A program made the position numbers and the translations under genes. Shown here piece by piece: positions 34,917-43,270 of a DNA stretch of 64,000 nucleotides (its first letter is position 1; every line of letters starts with the position of its first letter). The stretch spans positions 80,073 to 144,072 of IMG/VR virus record IMGVR_UViG_3300032308_002078. One strand, given 5' to 3'. A model generated the notes under the pieces. That model was given only the letters and a program-made list of their open reading frames with translations, was not told the origin of the DNA and ran no database searches. This DNA comes from a virus.

Positions 34917-34934
34917 ATAAAAATATGGTAGCTG

Positions 34935-34961
34935 TGGCACCCCTAAAAAGGTGCCATTTTT
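34935..34961 (+). terminator. Intrinsic terminator
   Basis: 7-bp stem TGGCACC (34935-34941) / GGTGCCA (34950-34956) with an 8-nt loop, then TTTTT. It ends the 32.4-34.9 kb operon and is followed 3 nt later by a host-type promoter. Confidence 0.85.
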
Positions 34962-34963
34962 AA

Positions 34964-34996
34964 TTTGGCCTTTAACGTAAAGTATGATATATTAAT
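34964..34996 (+). promoter_or_regulatory. Bipartite promoter TTTGG-N19-TATATTAAT for FAD enzyme
   Basis: TTTGG at 34964-34968, 19 nt, TATATTAAT at 34988-34996, only 2 nt before the ATG at 34999. It lacks the late octamer, so likely early class. Close copy of the promoter at 36356. Confidence 0.65.
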
Positions 34997-34998
34997 AA

Positions 34999-36354
34999 AT
35001 GAACATGAATAAGAAAATTGTAATTGTAGGAGCAGGTGTAGCAGGTGTTAATGCTGCCACTAAATTAGTAGACAATGGTTACGATGGTAAATTAATTACC
35101 ATTATTGACATGGGTAAAGATCCTTATAATAGGAAACCTGAAGAAGTAATGACAGGTTTTCTAGGTGCTGGTGGTTGGTCTGATGGTAAATTGACTTATC
35201 ATACTGCAATTGGAGGTCAATTGTCAAAATATTGTGGTGAAAAGAAAGCAATGGAATTGATGGATGAAGTTATTAACAACTTTAAACGTTTTCATCCAAA
35301 ACCTGAAGAAGTACAATGTTCAAATCCTGTTAAAGAACCAGAATTTATTAAACCATATTTTGGTTTGAGATTGTTTCCTGTTTGGCACGTAGGTACAGAT
35401 TATTTATCTGAGATTGCTAAAAATTGGTACGATTATTTAGTATCTAAAGGTGTTAGATTCTTATGGGAAGAAAAAGTAACTGAAATTGATTTTAACATAA
35501 ATAGTTTAACAACTAGTATTTTGAATACAACTGATACTAGAATTATAAGTTATGATGAACTTATTTTTGCTGTAGGTAAATCAGGTATTGATTTTGCTCA
35601 ACAATTACAAGATAGTTACAAACTAGAAACTGAACCTAAATCAGTACAAATTGGTGTTCGATTTGAAGCACCACAAAAACACTTTCAGAAATTAATTGAT
35701 ATTAGTTATGACTTTAAATTGTATCGTAAGTTTGAAGATAAAGGTGTTTCATTAAGATCATTTTGTACTAATAATAACGCCGCTTATGTTGCTGTAGAAG
35801 AAACATATGGAGATCATAGTTACAATGGTCATGCTAAGAAAGATATGCGCTACCGAAATGATATGACCAACTTTGGTATCTTGATGGAAATTAATGGTAT
35901 TGAAAATCCATTCGAATGGTCAAGAAATGTTGTTAACAAATTACAATTTGGTGGAACTGGTTTGTATTATTCACCTACTCGTCTTCCATCTACAACATCT
36001 GAGGGTGAAAAAGTTACTGCTTTTCCTATTAATACTTTAAAAGGTGTTAAAGAAATTATGGGTGAATATTGGGACTATATTGAAGATTTTATTACAGATA
36101 TGAAAAAAGTATTTCCAACATTACAAAATGATTGGGGTGTTTATATTCCTGAGGTAAAATACCTTTCACCTGAACCACTAGTTTATCCAAGTGATTTAGC
36201 TTTAGTTGATTATCCAAATGTTCACTTTGTAGGAGATGCTTTATCAGCTCGCGGCATTACAGTTTCAGGAGCACAAGGTATTTTATCTGTTGAAAAATTA
36301 GTTAAGGCAGAAGATTGGGATACTATTAATGGGGATTTGATTAACTGGAGATAA
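34999..36354 (+). CDS. FAD-dependent dehydrogenase (COG2509-like)
   Basis: 451 residues (445 if the second ATG at 35005 is used). KKIVIVGAGVAGVNAATKL (residues 5-23) is the dinucleotide-binding GxGxxG fold; the C-terminal VHFVGDALSARGITVSGAQG is the second FAD-contacting motif. The text MTGFLGAGGWSDGKLTYHTA and the long central insert match the uncharacterised FAD-dependent dehydrogenases grouped as COG2509 rather than classical thioredoxin reductases. The electron acceptor and substrate are unknown. It is an unusual auxiliary gene for a phage, transcribed from a host-type promoter, with no tag-like N-terminus, so it probably acts in the infected cell. Confidence 0.75.
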   Translation: MNMNKKIVIVGAGVAGVNAATKLVDNGYDGKLITIIDMGKDPYNRKPEEVMTGFLGAGGWSDGKLTYHTAIGGQLSKYCGEKKAMELMDEVINNFKRFHPKPEEVQCSNPVKEPEFIKPYFGLRLFPVWHVGTDYLSEIAKNWYDYLVSKGVRFLWEEKVTEIDFNINSLTTSILNTTDTRIISYDELIFAVGKSGIDFAQQLQDSYKLETEPKSVQIGVRFEAPQKHFQKLIDISYDFKLYRKFEDKGVSLRSFCTNNNAAYVAVEETYGDHSYNGHAKKDMRYRNDMTNFGILMEINGIENPFEWSRNVVNKLQFGGTGLYYSPTRLPSTTSEGEKVTAFPINTLKGVKEIMGEYWDYIEDFITDMKKVFPTLQNDWGVYIPEVKYLSPEPLVYPSDLALVDYPNVHFVGDALSARGITVSGAQGILSVEKLVKAEDWDTINGDLINWR

Positions 36355-36355
36355 G

Positions 36356-36388
36356 TTTGGCTTTTTATAAAAAAGATGTTATATTAAT
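36356..36388 (+). promoter_or_regulatory. Bipartite promoter TTTGG-N19-TATATTAAT
   Basis: TTTGG at 36356-36360 directly after the FAD gene stop, 19 nt, TATATTAAT at 36380-36388, 3 nt before the ATG at 36392. Spacing and -10 are identical to the promoter at 34964. Confidence 0.65.
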
Positions 36389-36391
36389 ATT

Positions 36392-36646
36392 ATGAGTGAT
36401 AAAAATAAATTTCAACCAAGTAAAAAATTAGTTAAGACTGATGGTACTATTGCTTGGGTATGGGAAGGCAAATTACATAATATGGAAGGTCCAGCATTGA
36501 TTCCTGAAGGTGATAATCGTAAACGTGAATATCATATTCATGGAATTAAATATACAGAAGATGGTTGGAAAGAAGCAAGACGTAATCGTGAAGGTTTGCC
36601 TTGGTATAAAACAGCAGCAGGACAAGCAGGTCAAAATAGAAACTAA
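36392..36646 (+). CDS. Small conserved phage protein, unknown function
   Basis: 84 residues. WVWEGKLHNMEGPALIPEGD ... REYHIHGIKYTEDGWKEARR is a short antiparallel-beta motif known from MORN-like and phage proteins of unknown role; the NREGLPWYK ending is typical of small proteins in aquatic phages. Highly charged, no tag. First gene of a host-type promoter unit that includes the P-loop kinase 2 bases downstream. Confidence 0.6.
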   Translation: MSDKNKFQPSKKLVKTDGTIAWVWEGKLHNMEGPALIPEGDNRKREYHIHGIKYTEDGWKEARRNREGLPWYKTAAGQAGQNRN

Positions 36647-36648
36647 TT

Positions 36649-37179
36649 ATGAAGATAGGATTATGTGGAACAATGAGTGTAGGTAAAACTACATTAGTAA
36701 ATGCTTTAAAAGAATTACCTGAATTTGTAGATTATAATTTTGCTACTGAGCGTTCTAAGTATTTACGTGATTTAGGTATTCCATTGAATACTGATTCAAC
36801 ATTAAAAGGTCAGTTTATATTTTTAGCTGAACGTTGTGCTGAGTTAATGAATGAAAACATTATTACAGATAGAACAGTAATTGATGTTATGGCGTTTACT
36901 AAAGCGGCTAAATCAATTAACTACTATGATGCTGAGGCGTTTTGTGATGCTGCTTATAAATTAGTTGGAGAATATGATTATATATTTTATGTATCTCCTG
37001 TTGGTGTTGAAATGGAAGATAATGGTGTTCGTGAAACTGATTTAAAATACAGAGAAACTATTGATAGTATTATTCATTTAATTCTATATAGAAGTAATCA
37101 TAAAATTAAAAAACTTGTTGAATTATCAGGTACTACTGAAGAACGTATAGCTAAAATTAAAGAAACAATTTTTGGATAA
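36649..37179 (+). CDS. P-loop NTPase/kinase, NadR-like (AAA_28)
   Basis: 176 residues. Walker A GTMSVGKT (7-14), then YNFATERSKYLRDLGIPLNT, FIFLAERCAELM, IITDRTVIDVMAFTKAA (Walker B/DR motif) and a C-terminal lid (ETDLKYRETIDSIIHLIL). This is the arrangement of the NadR ribosylnicotinamide-kinase-like family; nucleotide or nucleoside kinases are alternatives. It could work with the NMNAT-fold domain of the protein at 20979 in NAD salvage, but that protein seems to be late and tagged, so the link is weak. Confidence 0.7.
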   Translation: MKIGLCGTMSVGKTTLVNALKELPEFVDYNFATERSKYLRDLGIPLNTDSTLKGQFIFLAERCAELMNENIITDRTVIDVMAFTKAAKSINYYDAEAFCDAAYKLVGEYDYIFYVSPVGVEMEDNGVRETDLKYRETIDSIIHLILYRSNHKIKKLVELSGTTEERIAKIKETIFG

Positions 37180-37187
37180 TATTTATA
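37180..37187 (+). promoter_or_regulatory. Putative late promoter box TATTTATA
   Basis: In the 11-base gap before the gene at 37191, 3 nt ahead of the ATG. The surrounding string TAATATTTATAATCATG equals that at 32439. Confidence 0.5.
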
Positions 37188-37190
37188 ATC

Positions 37191-37631
37191 ATGAAATTGT
37201 CCAAGTTAAAATCTGAGATTAAAGAATATATTGTAGAAATTTTATCTGAAGTAGATGATACAGCAACTGAAAAAGCAGCTAACACAGCTGCTATTAATGC
37301 TGAAAAATTAAAAATTAAAGCTTCACAAGAAAAACTTGCAAATTTACAAAAAGGAGTCACTGAATCAGAAGATGAAGATAGAGAACCTACTAAAGCAGAA
37401 TTAGAAAAGGAAAAAGTAAAAACCGTTTCTAAATTTAAAGTTAGTAATGATGATTTCCAAGACTTTAAAACTAAATTATCTACATTAGTTAAAAAAATTA
37501 AGGCAATGGAAAAAGGAGCTGAAAAAGATAAAAAAATGGCTGCCTTAAAACAATTTATTAAGAAACCAGAATTAGTTAAAGCGTTTAAAGAAAGAGACGT
37601 TAAAATTGATACTGGTGATTTGGTTGGATAA
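37191..37631 (+). CDS. Coiled-coil protein with capsid-tag-like N-terminus
   Basis: 146 residues, nearly all charged helix. MKLSKLKSEIKEYIVEILSE is tag-like, with IVE-I and LSE-V sites. The remainder (AAINAEKLKIKASQEKLANL; FKTKLSTLVKKIKAMEKGAE) is coiled coil. Driven by a late box. Composition fits prohead core/internal protein. No enzymatic motif. Confidence 0.6.
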   Translation: MKLSKLKSEIKEYIVEILSEVDDTATEKAANTAAINAEKLKIKASQEKLANLQKGVTESEDEDREPTKAELEKEKVKTVSKFKVSNDDFQDFKTKLSTLVKKIKAMEKGAEKDKKMAALKQFIKKPELVKAFKERDVKIDTGDLVG

Positions 37632-37632
37632 T

Positions 37633-37974
37633 ATGAAAAAAACACTATTGATAATAGTTGTAATAGGACTGGTAGGTTTAATCGCCTACCAGTTATTTGT
37701 TTATAAACAAGGTTACTCTTCAATTAAAGAAGAACAATATAAAAAAACAGTTGATTCTTTAGTTCTTGAAATTGAAAAAAAAGATGTAAAAATTGCCTCT
37801 TTAGACTCAACAAGAGGAATTTTAGATTCATTACTCATTTCCGATAAAGCTAAATTAGCAGAACTTGCTAAAAAAGCTGAACAATATAGAAAAAAATATG
37901 ATAAAGAACGTAATCGCCTTCATGATATGTCTGATGATGATGTCATCAGCGAGTTCTCAAAAGCTTTTGAATGA
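37633..37974 (+). CDS. Membrane-anchored coiled-coil protein, possible inner-membrane spanin
   Basis: 113 residues from the ATG at 37633 (an in-frame ATG at 37606 lies inside the previous gene). KKTLLIIVVIGLVGLIAYQL is an N-terminal transmembrane helix; the rest is a charged coiled coil (LVLEIEKKDVKIASLDSTRG; KKAEQYRKKYDKERNRLHD). This is the layout of an Rz-type inner-membrane spanin. The next gene starts inside it in another frame, as Rz/Rz1 pairs often do. No endolysin or holin is visible nearby, so lysis function is only suggested. Confidence 0.55.
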   Translation: MKKTLLIIVVIGLVGLIAYQLFVYKQGYSSIKEEQYKKTVDSLVLEIEKKDVKIASLDSTRGILDSLLISDKAKLAELAKKAEQYRKKYDKERNRLHDMSDDDVISEFSKAFE

Positions 37975-38305
37975 TTCAGTAATCGTTCCTGTTAAAGCAT
38001 TGAGAAATGCTCTGTTGGTTAAAGCTGATAGAGATAACCTTAAATTAGAATTAAGTCTTACTCGTGATTCTATCAAACATATGGATACTATTATCTTAAG
38101 ACAAGATAGTATTATTAATGTTTGTGATTCTACTCGTGTAGAATTAGATAAAAAAGTTGAAGACTATAAAGGAGTTGTTAAAGCTAAAGACGGTATTATT
38201 GAAGAAAAAGATAAAAAAATTACCGACTTAGAAAGTAAAATAAGAGGCGCTTATGTCTCTGTTATATTTAGTACTATTGCTTTAATTTTAGCTTTAGCAC
38301 TATAA
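37898..38305 (+). CDS. Exported coiled-coil protein with C-terminal membrane segment, possible spanin partner
   Basis: 135 residues from the ATG at 37898 (the frame is open further back but only via TTG). It overlaps the previous gene by 77 bases in a different frame. MIKNVIAFMICLMMMSSASS then Q is a signal-peptide-like start; a coiled coil follows (DRDNLKLELSLTRDSIKHMD, LDKKVEDYKGVVKAKDGI), and AYVSVIFSTIALILALAL is a C-terminal transmembrane helix. There is no convincing lipobox, so it is not a classical outer-membrane lipoprotein spanin. A paired envelope-disruption role is inferred from the overlap and topology. Confidence 0.5.
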   Translation: MIKNVIAFMICLMMMSSASSQKLLNDSVIVPVKALRNALLVKADRDNLKLELSLTRDSIKHMDTIILRQDSIINVCDSTRVELDKKVEDYKGVVKAKDGIIEEKDKKITDLESKIRGAYVSVIFSTIALILALAL

Positions 38306-38315
38306 ACTTAGTTAT

Positions 38316-39881
38316 ATGAGCCAAGATTTAAAACAAATAATTAGAGAAGAATACTTAAAGTGTGCCCAAGATCCAGCTCACTTTATGAAAAAATATTGCA
38401 ATATTCAGCACCCACAAAGAGGTCGAGTAATATTTAATCTATATCCTTTCCAGGATAAAGTATTAAACCTTTGGAAAGATCATCCTTATTCAGTTGTATT
38501 AAAATCAAGACAGTTAGGTATATCAACATTAGCTGCGGGTTATTCTTTATGGTTAATGTTATTCCATAAGGATAAAAACGTACTTTGTATTGCAACTAAA
38601 CAAGAAACCGCCCGTAACATGGTTACAAAGGTTAAGTTTATGTTTGATAATTTACCTTCATGGTTAAAAATAACAGCCGAAGAAAATAATAAATTATCAC
38701 TACGATTAAGTAACGGTTCTCAAATCAAAGCCACTTCAGCATCAAGTGATGCCGGTCGATCAGAAGCCGTATCTTTGCTAATTGTCGATGAGGCAGCGTT
38801 TATTGAACAAATTGGTGAGATTTGGGCTTCTGCTCAACAAACATTAGCAACTGGTGGTGGTGCAATTGTATTGTCTACTCCTTATGGTACTGGTAACTGG
38901 TTTCATAAAACATGGGTATCAGCTGAAAATGCTGAAAATGATTTTTTACCAATTAAATTACCTTGGTATGTTCACCCTGAACGAGATGAAAATTGGAGAA
39001 AACGCCAAGATGAATTATTAGGTGATCCTAGATTAGCAGCCCAAGAATGTGATTGTGATTTTAGTACTTCAGGGGATGTTGTATTTTATCCTGAGTGGGT
39101 TGAATTTATAAAAGAAACAACTATTAAAGATCCTGTAGAACGTAGAGGAGCAGACCAAAATTTATGGGTTTGGGAACCAGCTGATTATACAAGAGAATAT
39201 ATGATATTAGCTGACGTAGCTAGAGGTGATGGTAAAGACTCTTCTGCTTGTCATGTTATTGATATTGCTACTAACACACAAGTAGCAGAATATAGAGGAC
39301 AACTACCTCCTAAAGAATATGGATATTTCTTAGTAGGTTTAGGTTCAGAATATAATAATGCAATGTTAGTAGTTGAAAATGCTTCAATTGGTTGGGCAAC
39401 ATTAGATGCTATTATTGAAAGAGGATATCGTAATTTATATCACTCACCTAAATCAGATCAATTAACAGCTGAATCATACTTAAGAGTTTTTGATGGTGGT
39501 TCAGATATGACACCAGGATTTACAATGTCTTTAAGAACACGACCTTTAGTTGTAAATAAATTTAGAGAGTATGTAGGTGATCGTTCTGTAACAATTCGTT
39601 CAAAACGTTTGTTAGAAGAAATGAAAGTGTTTGTTTGGAAAAATGGTAGACCTGAAGCTCAAACAGGTTATAATGATGACTTAGTAATGTCATTTGGTAT
39701 TGGAATGTATTTAAGAGATACTTCTTTAAAATTCCAACAACAATCTCATGACTTAACTCGCGCTACACTAGGCAATATGAGTAAAAGCACATATATTGGT
39801 GCTTATAATTCAAACAAAGTAAAAAATCCATACTTATTAGAGACAGATAAAGGGATGGAGGATATTAGTTGGATTTTGTAA
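38316..39881 (+). CDS. 17: Terminase large subunit, gp17-like
   Basis: 521 residues (T4 gp17 610). ATPase: adenine motif FNLYPFQDKVL (~40-50), Walker A-like KSRQLGIST (63-71), Walker B LLIVDEAAF (154-162) and a coupling motif IVLSTPYGTGN (~181). Nuclease: first Asp in ILADVARGDGKDSS (~297-310), later Glu in MLVVENASIGW, and Asp pair in YNDDLVMSFGIG near 455. It pumps DNA into proheads and cuts concatemers. No small terminase gene is visible just upstream, where T4 has gene 16. Confidence 0.93.
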   Translation: MSQDLKQIIREEYLKCAQDPAHFMKKYCNIQHPQRGRVIFNLYPFQDKVLNLWKDHPYSVVLKSRQLGISTLAAGYSLWLMLFHKDKNVLCIATKQETARNMVTKVKFMFDNLPSWLKITAEENNKLSLRLSNGSQIKATSASSDAGRSEAVSLLIVDEAAFIEQIGEIWASAQQTLATGGGAIVLSTPYGTGNWFHKTWVSAENAENDFLPIKLPWYVHPERDENWRKRQDELLGDPRLAAQECDCDFSTSGDVVFYPEWVEFIKETTIKDPVERRGADQNLWVWEPADYTREYMILADVARGDGKDSSACHVIDIATNTQVAEYRGQLPPKEYGYFLVGLGSEYNNAMLVVENASIGWATLDAIIERGYRNLYHSPKSDQLTAESYLRVFDGGSDMTPGFTMSLRTRPLVVNKFREYVGDRSVTIRSKRLLEEMKVFVWKNGRPEAQTGYNDDLVMSFGIGMYLRDTSLKFQQQSHDLTRATLGNMSKSTYIGAYNSNKVKNPYLLETDKGMEDISWIL

Positions 39882-39882
39882 A

Positions 39883-39890
39883 TATTTATA
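39883..39890 (+). promoter_or_regulatory. Putative late promoter box TATTTATA before portal gene
   Basis: Immediately after the terminase stop, 21 nt before the portal ATG; followed by an A-rich leader (AATAAAAAATAAAAA). Confidence 0.5.
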
Positions 39891-39911
39891 GTATATAATA
39901 AAAAATAAAAA

Positions 39912-41810
39912 ATGGCAGATAAAAGTTTATTCACTCGATTACAACGACTGTTTTCAACAGATGTAATCATTCGTAATCAGGGTGGCAATGAATTAAAAGT
40001 AATGGATGTTGACTCAATTCAACAATCCGGAGATATAGCGACTAACTCTTTAGTAGATAGATACAATCGCTTATATTCACCATCAACTACTTCATTACTT
40101 GGTTCACAATTAAATGTTAACTGGCAGTATCTTAGAACCATGGTCTATTCAGACTATGATAATATGGATTATGATGCTATTGTAGCTTCTGCTTTGGATA
40201 TTATTGCTGATGAAAGTACATTAAAAAATGATTTAAGTGAAGTATTACATATTAAATCAAGTGACGAAGATATTCAACAAATTCTTTATAACTTGTTTTA
40301 TGATGTTTTAAATATTGAATTTAATTTATGGTCTTGGATTCGTCAGATGTGTAAATATGGTGACTTTTTCCTTAAGTTAGAAATTGCTGAAAAATATGGT
40401 GTGTATAATGTTATTCCTTATACTGCTTACCATATTGAAAGACAAGAAAATTATGATAAAGAACATCCAAATGCTGTAAGGTTTAAATATTCACCTGAAG
40501 GTATTTACGCTGGTGGATCTGGTTATTATGGTACCCCAAATCTAGGAACATTTGATAATAATCCAGGTATCTATTTTGATAATTATGAAATGGCTCACTT
40601 TAGGTTGTTAACAGATGTTAACTATTTACCTTATGGTCGTTCATATTTGGAACCAGCTCGTCGTATATTTAAACAATATGTGTTGATGGAAGATGCTATG
40701 TTAATTCATAGAATTTCTCGCAGTCCAGATCGTCGTATATTCTATATTAATGTTGGTTCTATTCCTCCAAATGAAGTAGAAAATTTCATGCAGAAAACAA
40801 TTTCTACAATGAAACGTACTCCATTAATGGATAGTCAAACTGGTGAGTATAACTTAAAGTATAATATGCAAAACTTATTGGAAGACTTTTATATTCCAAT
40901 TCGTGGAAATGATACAACAACTAAAATTGATACTACTCCTGGTTTACAATATGATGGTATTCAAGATGTTACTTACTTAAGAGATAAATTATTTGCTGCC
41001 CTTAAAGTGCCTAAAGCATTTATGGGTTATGAAAAAGATTTAACAGGTAAAGCAACATTAGCCGCTGAAGATATTAGATTTGCTCGTACAATTGATCGTA
41101 TTCAGCGTATTACCTTATCAGAATTGTATAAAATTGCTTTAGTACATTTATATTCTCAAGGTTACACAGGTGAACAGTTAACAAATTTTGAATTAAATTT
41201 AACTACACCATCAATTATCTATGATCAAGAAAAAATAGCATTATTAACTCAAAAGGTAGAATTAGCTAAAAGCATCATGGAGGCTAAATTGTTACCTACA
41301 GATTGGATTTATGATAATATATTCCACTTTAGTGAGGATGAATATGATGAGTATAGAGATTTGTTAGTTGAAGATCAAAAACGTACCTTCCGCTATAATC
41401 AAATTATGGAAGAAGGAAACGATCCTAAAATGACAGGTAAATCATACGGTACACCACATGATTTAGCTTCATTATATGGTAAAGGTAGAATGTATACTGA
41501 ACCAGATAATGTACCTGTAGGATATGGTAGTGATTTAGATTTAGGTCGTCCAGTAGAAAATCCAACTAATAGAAACAAACAAAGTAGTCCTTTTGGTAAA
41601 GATAGATTAGGTACACATGGTATGAAACATGACGATAATGAATCTGATTCTATTCACCCTAACTATAAAGGAGGTTCTCCATTAGCTTTAGAGGCGAAAC
41701 AAATTTATCTTAAAAATAAAACTTTAATTGAAAGTTTAGGTAAAAAAGTAACACCTGAAAGAAGCAATGCTGAAGAAACATTGTTGGATGAAAGTAAGTT
41801 AAAGGAATAA
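39912..41810 (+). CDS. 20: Portal protein, gp20-like
   Basis: 632 residues (T4 gp20 524). Conserved portal text: YSDYDNMDYDAIVASALDII then ADESTL (~75-100), HFRLLTDVNYLPYGRSYLEP (~230), ISRSPDRRIFYINVGSIPPN (~270) and KVPKAFMGYEKDLTGKATLA (~370). It forms the dodecameric vertex on which the prohead, terminase and neck assemble. The C-terminal ~100 residues (SYGTPHDLASLYGKGRMYTE ... LDESKLKE) are an extension beyond the core, with LLDES and LIES sites. Order terminase-portal matches T4. Confidence 0.92.
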   Translation: MADKSLFTRLQRLFSTDVIIRNQGGNELKVMDVDSIQQSGDIATNSLVDRYNRLYSPSTTSLLGSQLNVNWQYLRTMVYSDYDNMDYDAIVASALDIIADESTLKNDLSEVLHIKSSDEDIQQILYNLFYDVLNIEFNLWSWIRQMCKYGDFFLKLEIAEKYGVYNVIPYTAYHIERQENYDKEHPNAVRFKYSPEGIYAGGSGYYGTPNLGTFDNNPGIYFDNYEMAHFRLLTDVNYLPYGRSYLEPARRIFKQYVLMEDAMLIHRISRSPDRRIFYINVGSIPPNEVENFMQKTISTMKRTPLMDSQTGEYNLKYNMQNLLEDFYIPIRGNDTTTKIDTTPGLQYDGIQDVTYLRDKLFAALKVPKAFMGYEKDLTGKATLAAEDIRFARTIDRIQRITLSELYKIALVHLYSQGYTGEQLTNFELNLTTPSIIYDQEKIALLTQKVELAKSIMEAKLLPTDWIYDNIFHFSEDEYDEYRDLLVEDQKRTFRYNQIMEEGNDPKMTGKSYGTPHDLASLYGKGRMYTEPDNVPVGYGSDLDLGRPVENPTNRNKQSSPFGKDRLGTHGMKHDDNESDSIHPNYKGGSPLALEAKQIYLKNKTLIESLGKKVTPERSNAEETLLDESKLKE

Positions 41811-41821
41811 GAATCTTTATA

Positions 41822-41829
41822 TATTTATA
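41822..41829 (+). promoter_or_regulatory. Putative late promoter box TATTTATA
   Basis: Part of TATATATTTATA, 16 nt before the ATG at 41846, in the 35-base gap after the portal gene. No TTTGG at 19 nt. Confidence 0.5.
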
Positions 41830-41845
41830 ACAAAACCTTTTGGGG

Positions 41846-42703
41846 ATGAACATTAAACATTCTAAGTATAAAAATACAGGAATCTTGTTTGAATTGTTGG
41901 TAAGACAAATCACATCAGATACACTTTCGGGTAAAGATTCGAAAGCAACTAACATATTAAAAAAATATTTTGTTAAAACTGAGTTAGGAAGAGAGTATAA
42001 ATTATACGAAACAATTACTAAGCATAAAAATTTAACAGAAGGTAAAGCTGAAATTGTAATTAACTCTGTTATTGAATCTTCTAAAAATTTAAATAGAGGA
42101 GCTTTAAAAAGACAAAAATATAATTTAATTCAAGAAATTTCTAAGTATTATAACCTAGAAGAATTCTTTAAAACTAAATTACCTAATTATAAGTCTTACG
42201 CCGCGTTATATACGTTAGTAGAAATATATAATAGCGAAATGTTGTCTAATCCTGACCAAATCATTACTAATAAGATTGCTATTTTAGAAGGATTAACAAC
42301 TAAAGAAGTTAATAAAAAGAAAGTTGAAGATGATTTAATGGTTGAGTTCCAATCTTATGATAAAGATTTACGTATCTTAACTTATAAAGTAATGTTGGAA
42401 AAATTTAATGGTAAATATGCTACATTAAATGATAACCAAAAACTAGTATTAAAAGAATTTATCAATTCAGTTGATTCAACCCCAAAATTAAGAGACTTTT
42501 ATAATACTAAAATTACAGAAATTAAAAATGAATTAACTAGAATAAGTAAAAAAGTTAATGATAAAGTTGTAAAAATTAAATTAAATGAAGTAGCTAAAAT
42601 TTTATCACCATTAGGTAAAACAGCTAATGTGGGTAATGATGATTTAGTTAATTTGTTACAATATTATGAACTTTTAGAAGAACTTATTAAAACAAATGGG
42701 TAA
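41846..42703 (+). CDS. Head-cluster protein, possible prohead core component
   Basis: 285 residues from the ATG at 41846; a TTG six bases upstream is in frame but less likely. MNIKHSKYKNTGILFELLVR then QITSDTLSGKDS is a conserved opening among aquatic T4-like phages. The protein is Lys-rich and helical, with LTE-GKA and ILE-GLT sites. It lies between portal and protease, where T4 carries core proteins gp67 and gp68, so a core or assembly role is inferred. It overlaps the next gene by 8 bases. Confidence 0.6.
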   Translation: MNIKHSKYKNTGILFELLVRQITSDTLSGKDSKATNILKKYFVKTELGREYKLYETITKHKNLTEGKAEIVINSVIESSKNLNRGALKRQKYNLIQEISKYYNLEEFFKTKLPNYKSYAALYTLVEIYNSEMLSNPDQIITNKIAILEGLTTKEVNKKKVEDDLMVEFQSYDKDLRILTYKVMLEKFNGKYATLNDNQKLVLKEFINSVDSTPKLRDFYNTKITEIKNELTRISKKVNDKVVKIKLNEVAKILSPLGKTANVGNDDLVNLLQYYELLEELIKTNG

Positions 42704-43265
42704 TTTTAAATATAAAATAAAACCAGTATCAGAAGAATCAAATATAGCTTCTAACTCTTTCTTCACATCAGGAGGAGAAGGAGAAAATCATACAGGCCCA
42801 TCACCAAGAAAATCAACATACGGTGCTTATAAACAAGCAGGATATAAAAAAGTAACAGAAGGTCCTGGAGCAACTATGGGTCCTGGTCCTGCTGCTAGTG
42901 AGACAGGAGTTAAAAATAACACTTATGTTAAAGATTTTAAATATAAGTTAGTTAACCAAAAAGCACTAAATAAAAAAGCAAAAGGTATTATTGTTAAACC
43001 ACTTTGGGAAGCAGATACTAATGTTGAAGAATATTTACAAGATATAAACATCACAAATCCCGATAATAAAAAATGGATTGCATCTCGTTTAATGGGGTTT
43101 GATGAATTAGAAAGAAAATTAAACGAATTATTACCTTTATTACAACAAGCAAAACATGAAACTATGGATTATTATAGACAAAATCCAGATTCATTTAGTG
43201 TTGTATATGGTACTGATTTAGCAAATGATTACTTAAACGATTTAATAGAACTATTTAAAAAATAA
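42696..43265 (+). CDS. Head protein with segment mimicking the capsid protein N-arm
   Basis: 189 residues, unknown function. Residues ~12-35 (VSE-ESNIASNSFFTSGGEG then ENHTG) match the major capsid protein just after its predicted cleavage site (VTE-ANQISSNSSFTSGGQG then ENWAG) at about 15 of 22 positions, including a preceding [V]-x-E site. A Pro/Gly-rich section (VTE-GPGATMGPGPAASETG) follows, then a helical C-terminal domain (~110-189). Position equals T4 gp67/68. A core or scaffold protein that docks where the capsid N-arm docks is a reasonable inference. Confidence 0.6.
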   Translation: MGNFKYKIKPVSEESNIASNSFFTSGGEGENHTGPSPRKSTYGAYKQAGYKKVTEGPGATMGPGPAASETGVKNNTYVKDFKYKLVNQKALNKKAKGIIVKPLWEADTNVEEYLQDINITNPDNKKWIASRLMGFDELERKLNELLPLLQQAKHETMDYYRQNPDSFSVVYGTDLANDYLNDLIELFKK

Positions 43266-43270
43266 AAAAC

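Noticed and set aside
34869-34934. Possible tRNA gene
   Set aside because: Only two short hairpins; no acceptor stem, T-loop (GTTCRA) or CCA end.
34925-34963. 12-codon open frame in the gap before the FAD gene
   Set aside because: It runs straight through the terminator hairpin and has no sign of coding; more likely chance.
37157-37723. Antisense 188-codon open frame
   Set aside because: It lies wholly opposite coding sequence of well-supported + strand genes, no minus-strand gene is supported anywhere, and its Ser/Leu/Phe composition is that of a complement of Lys/Glu helix.
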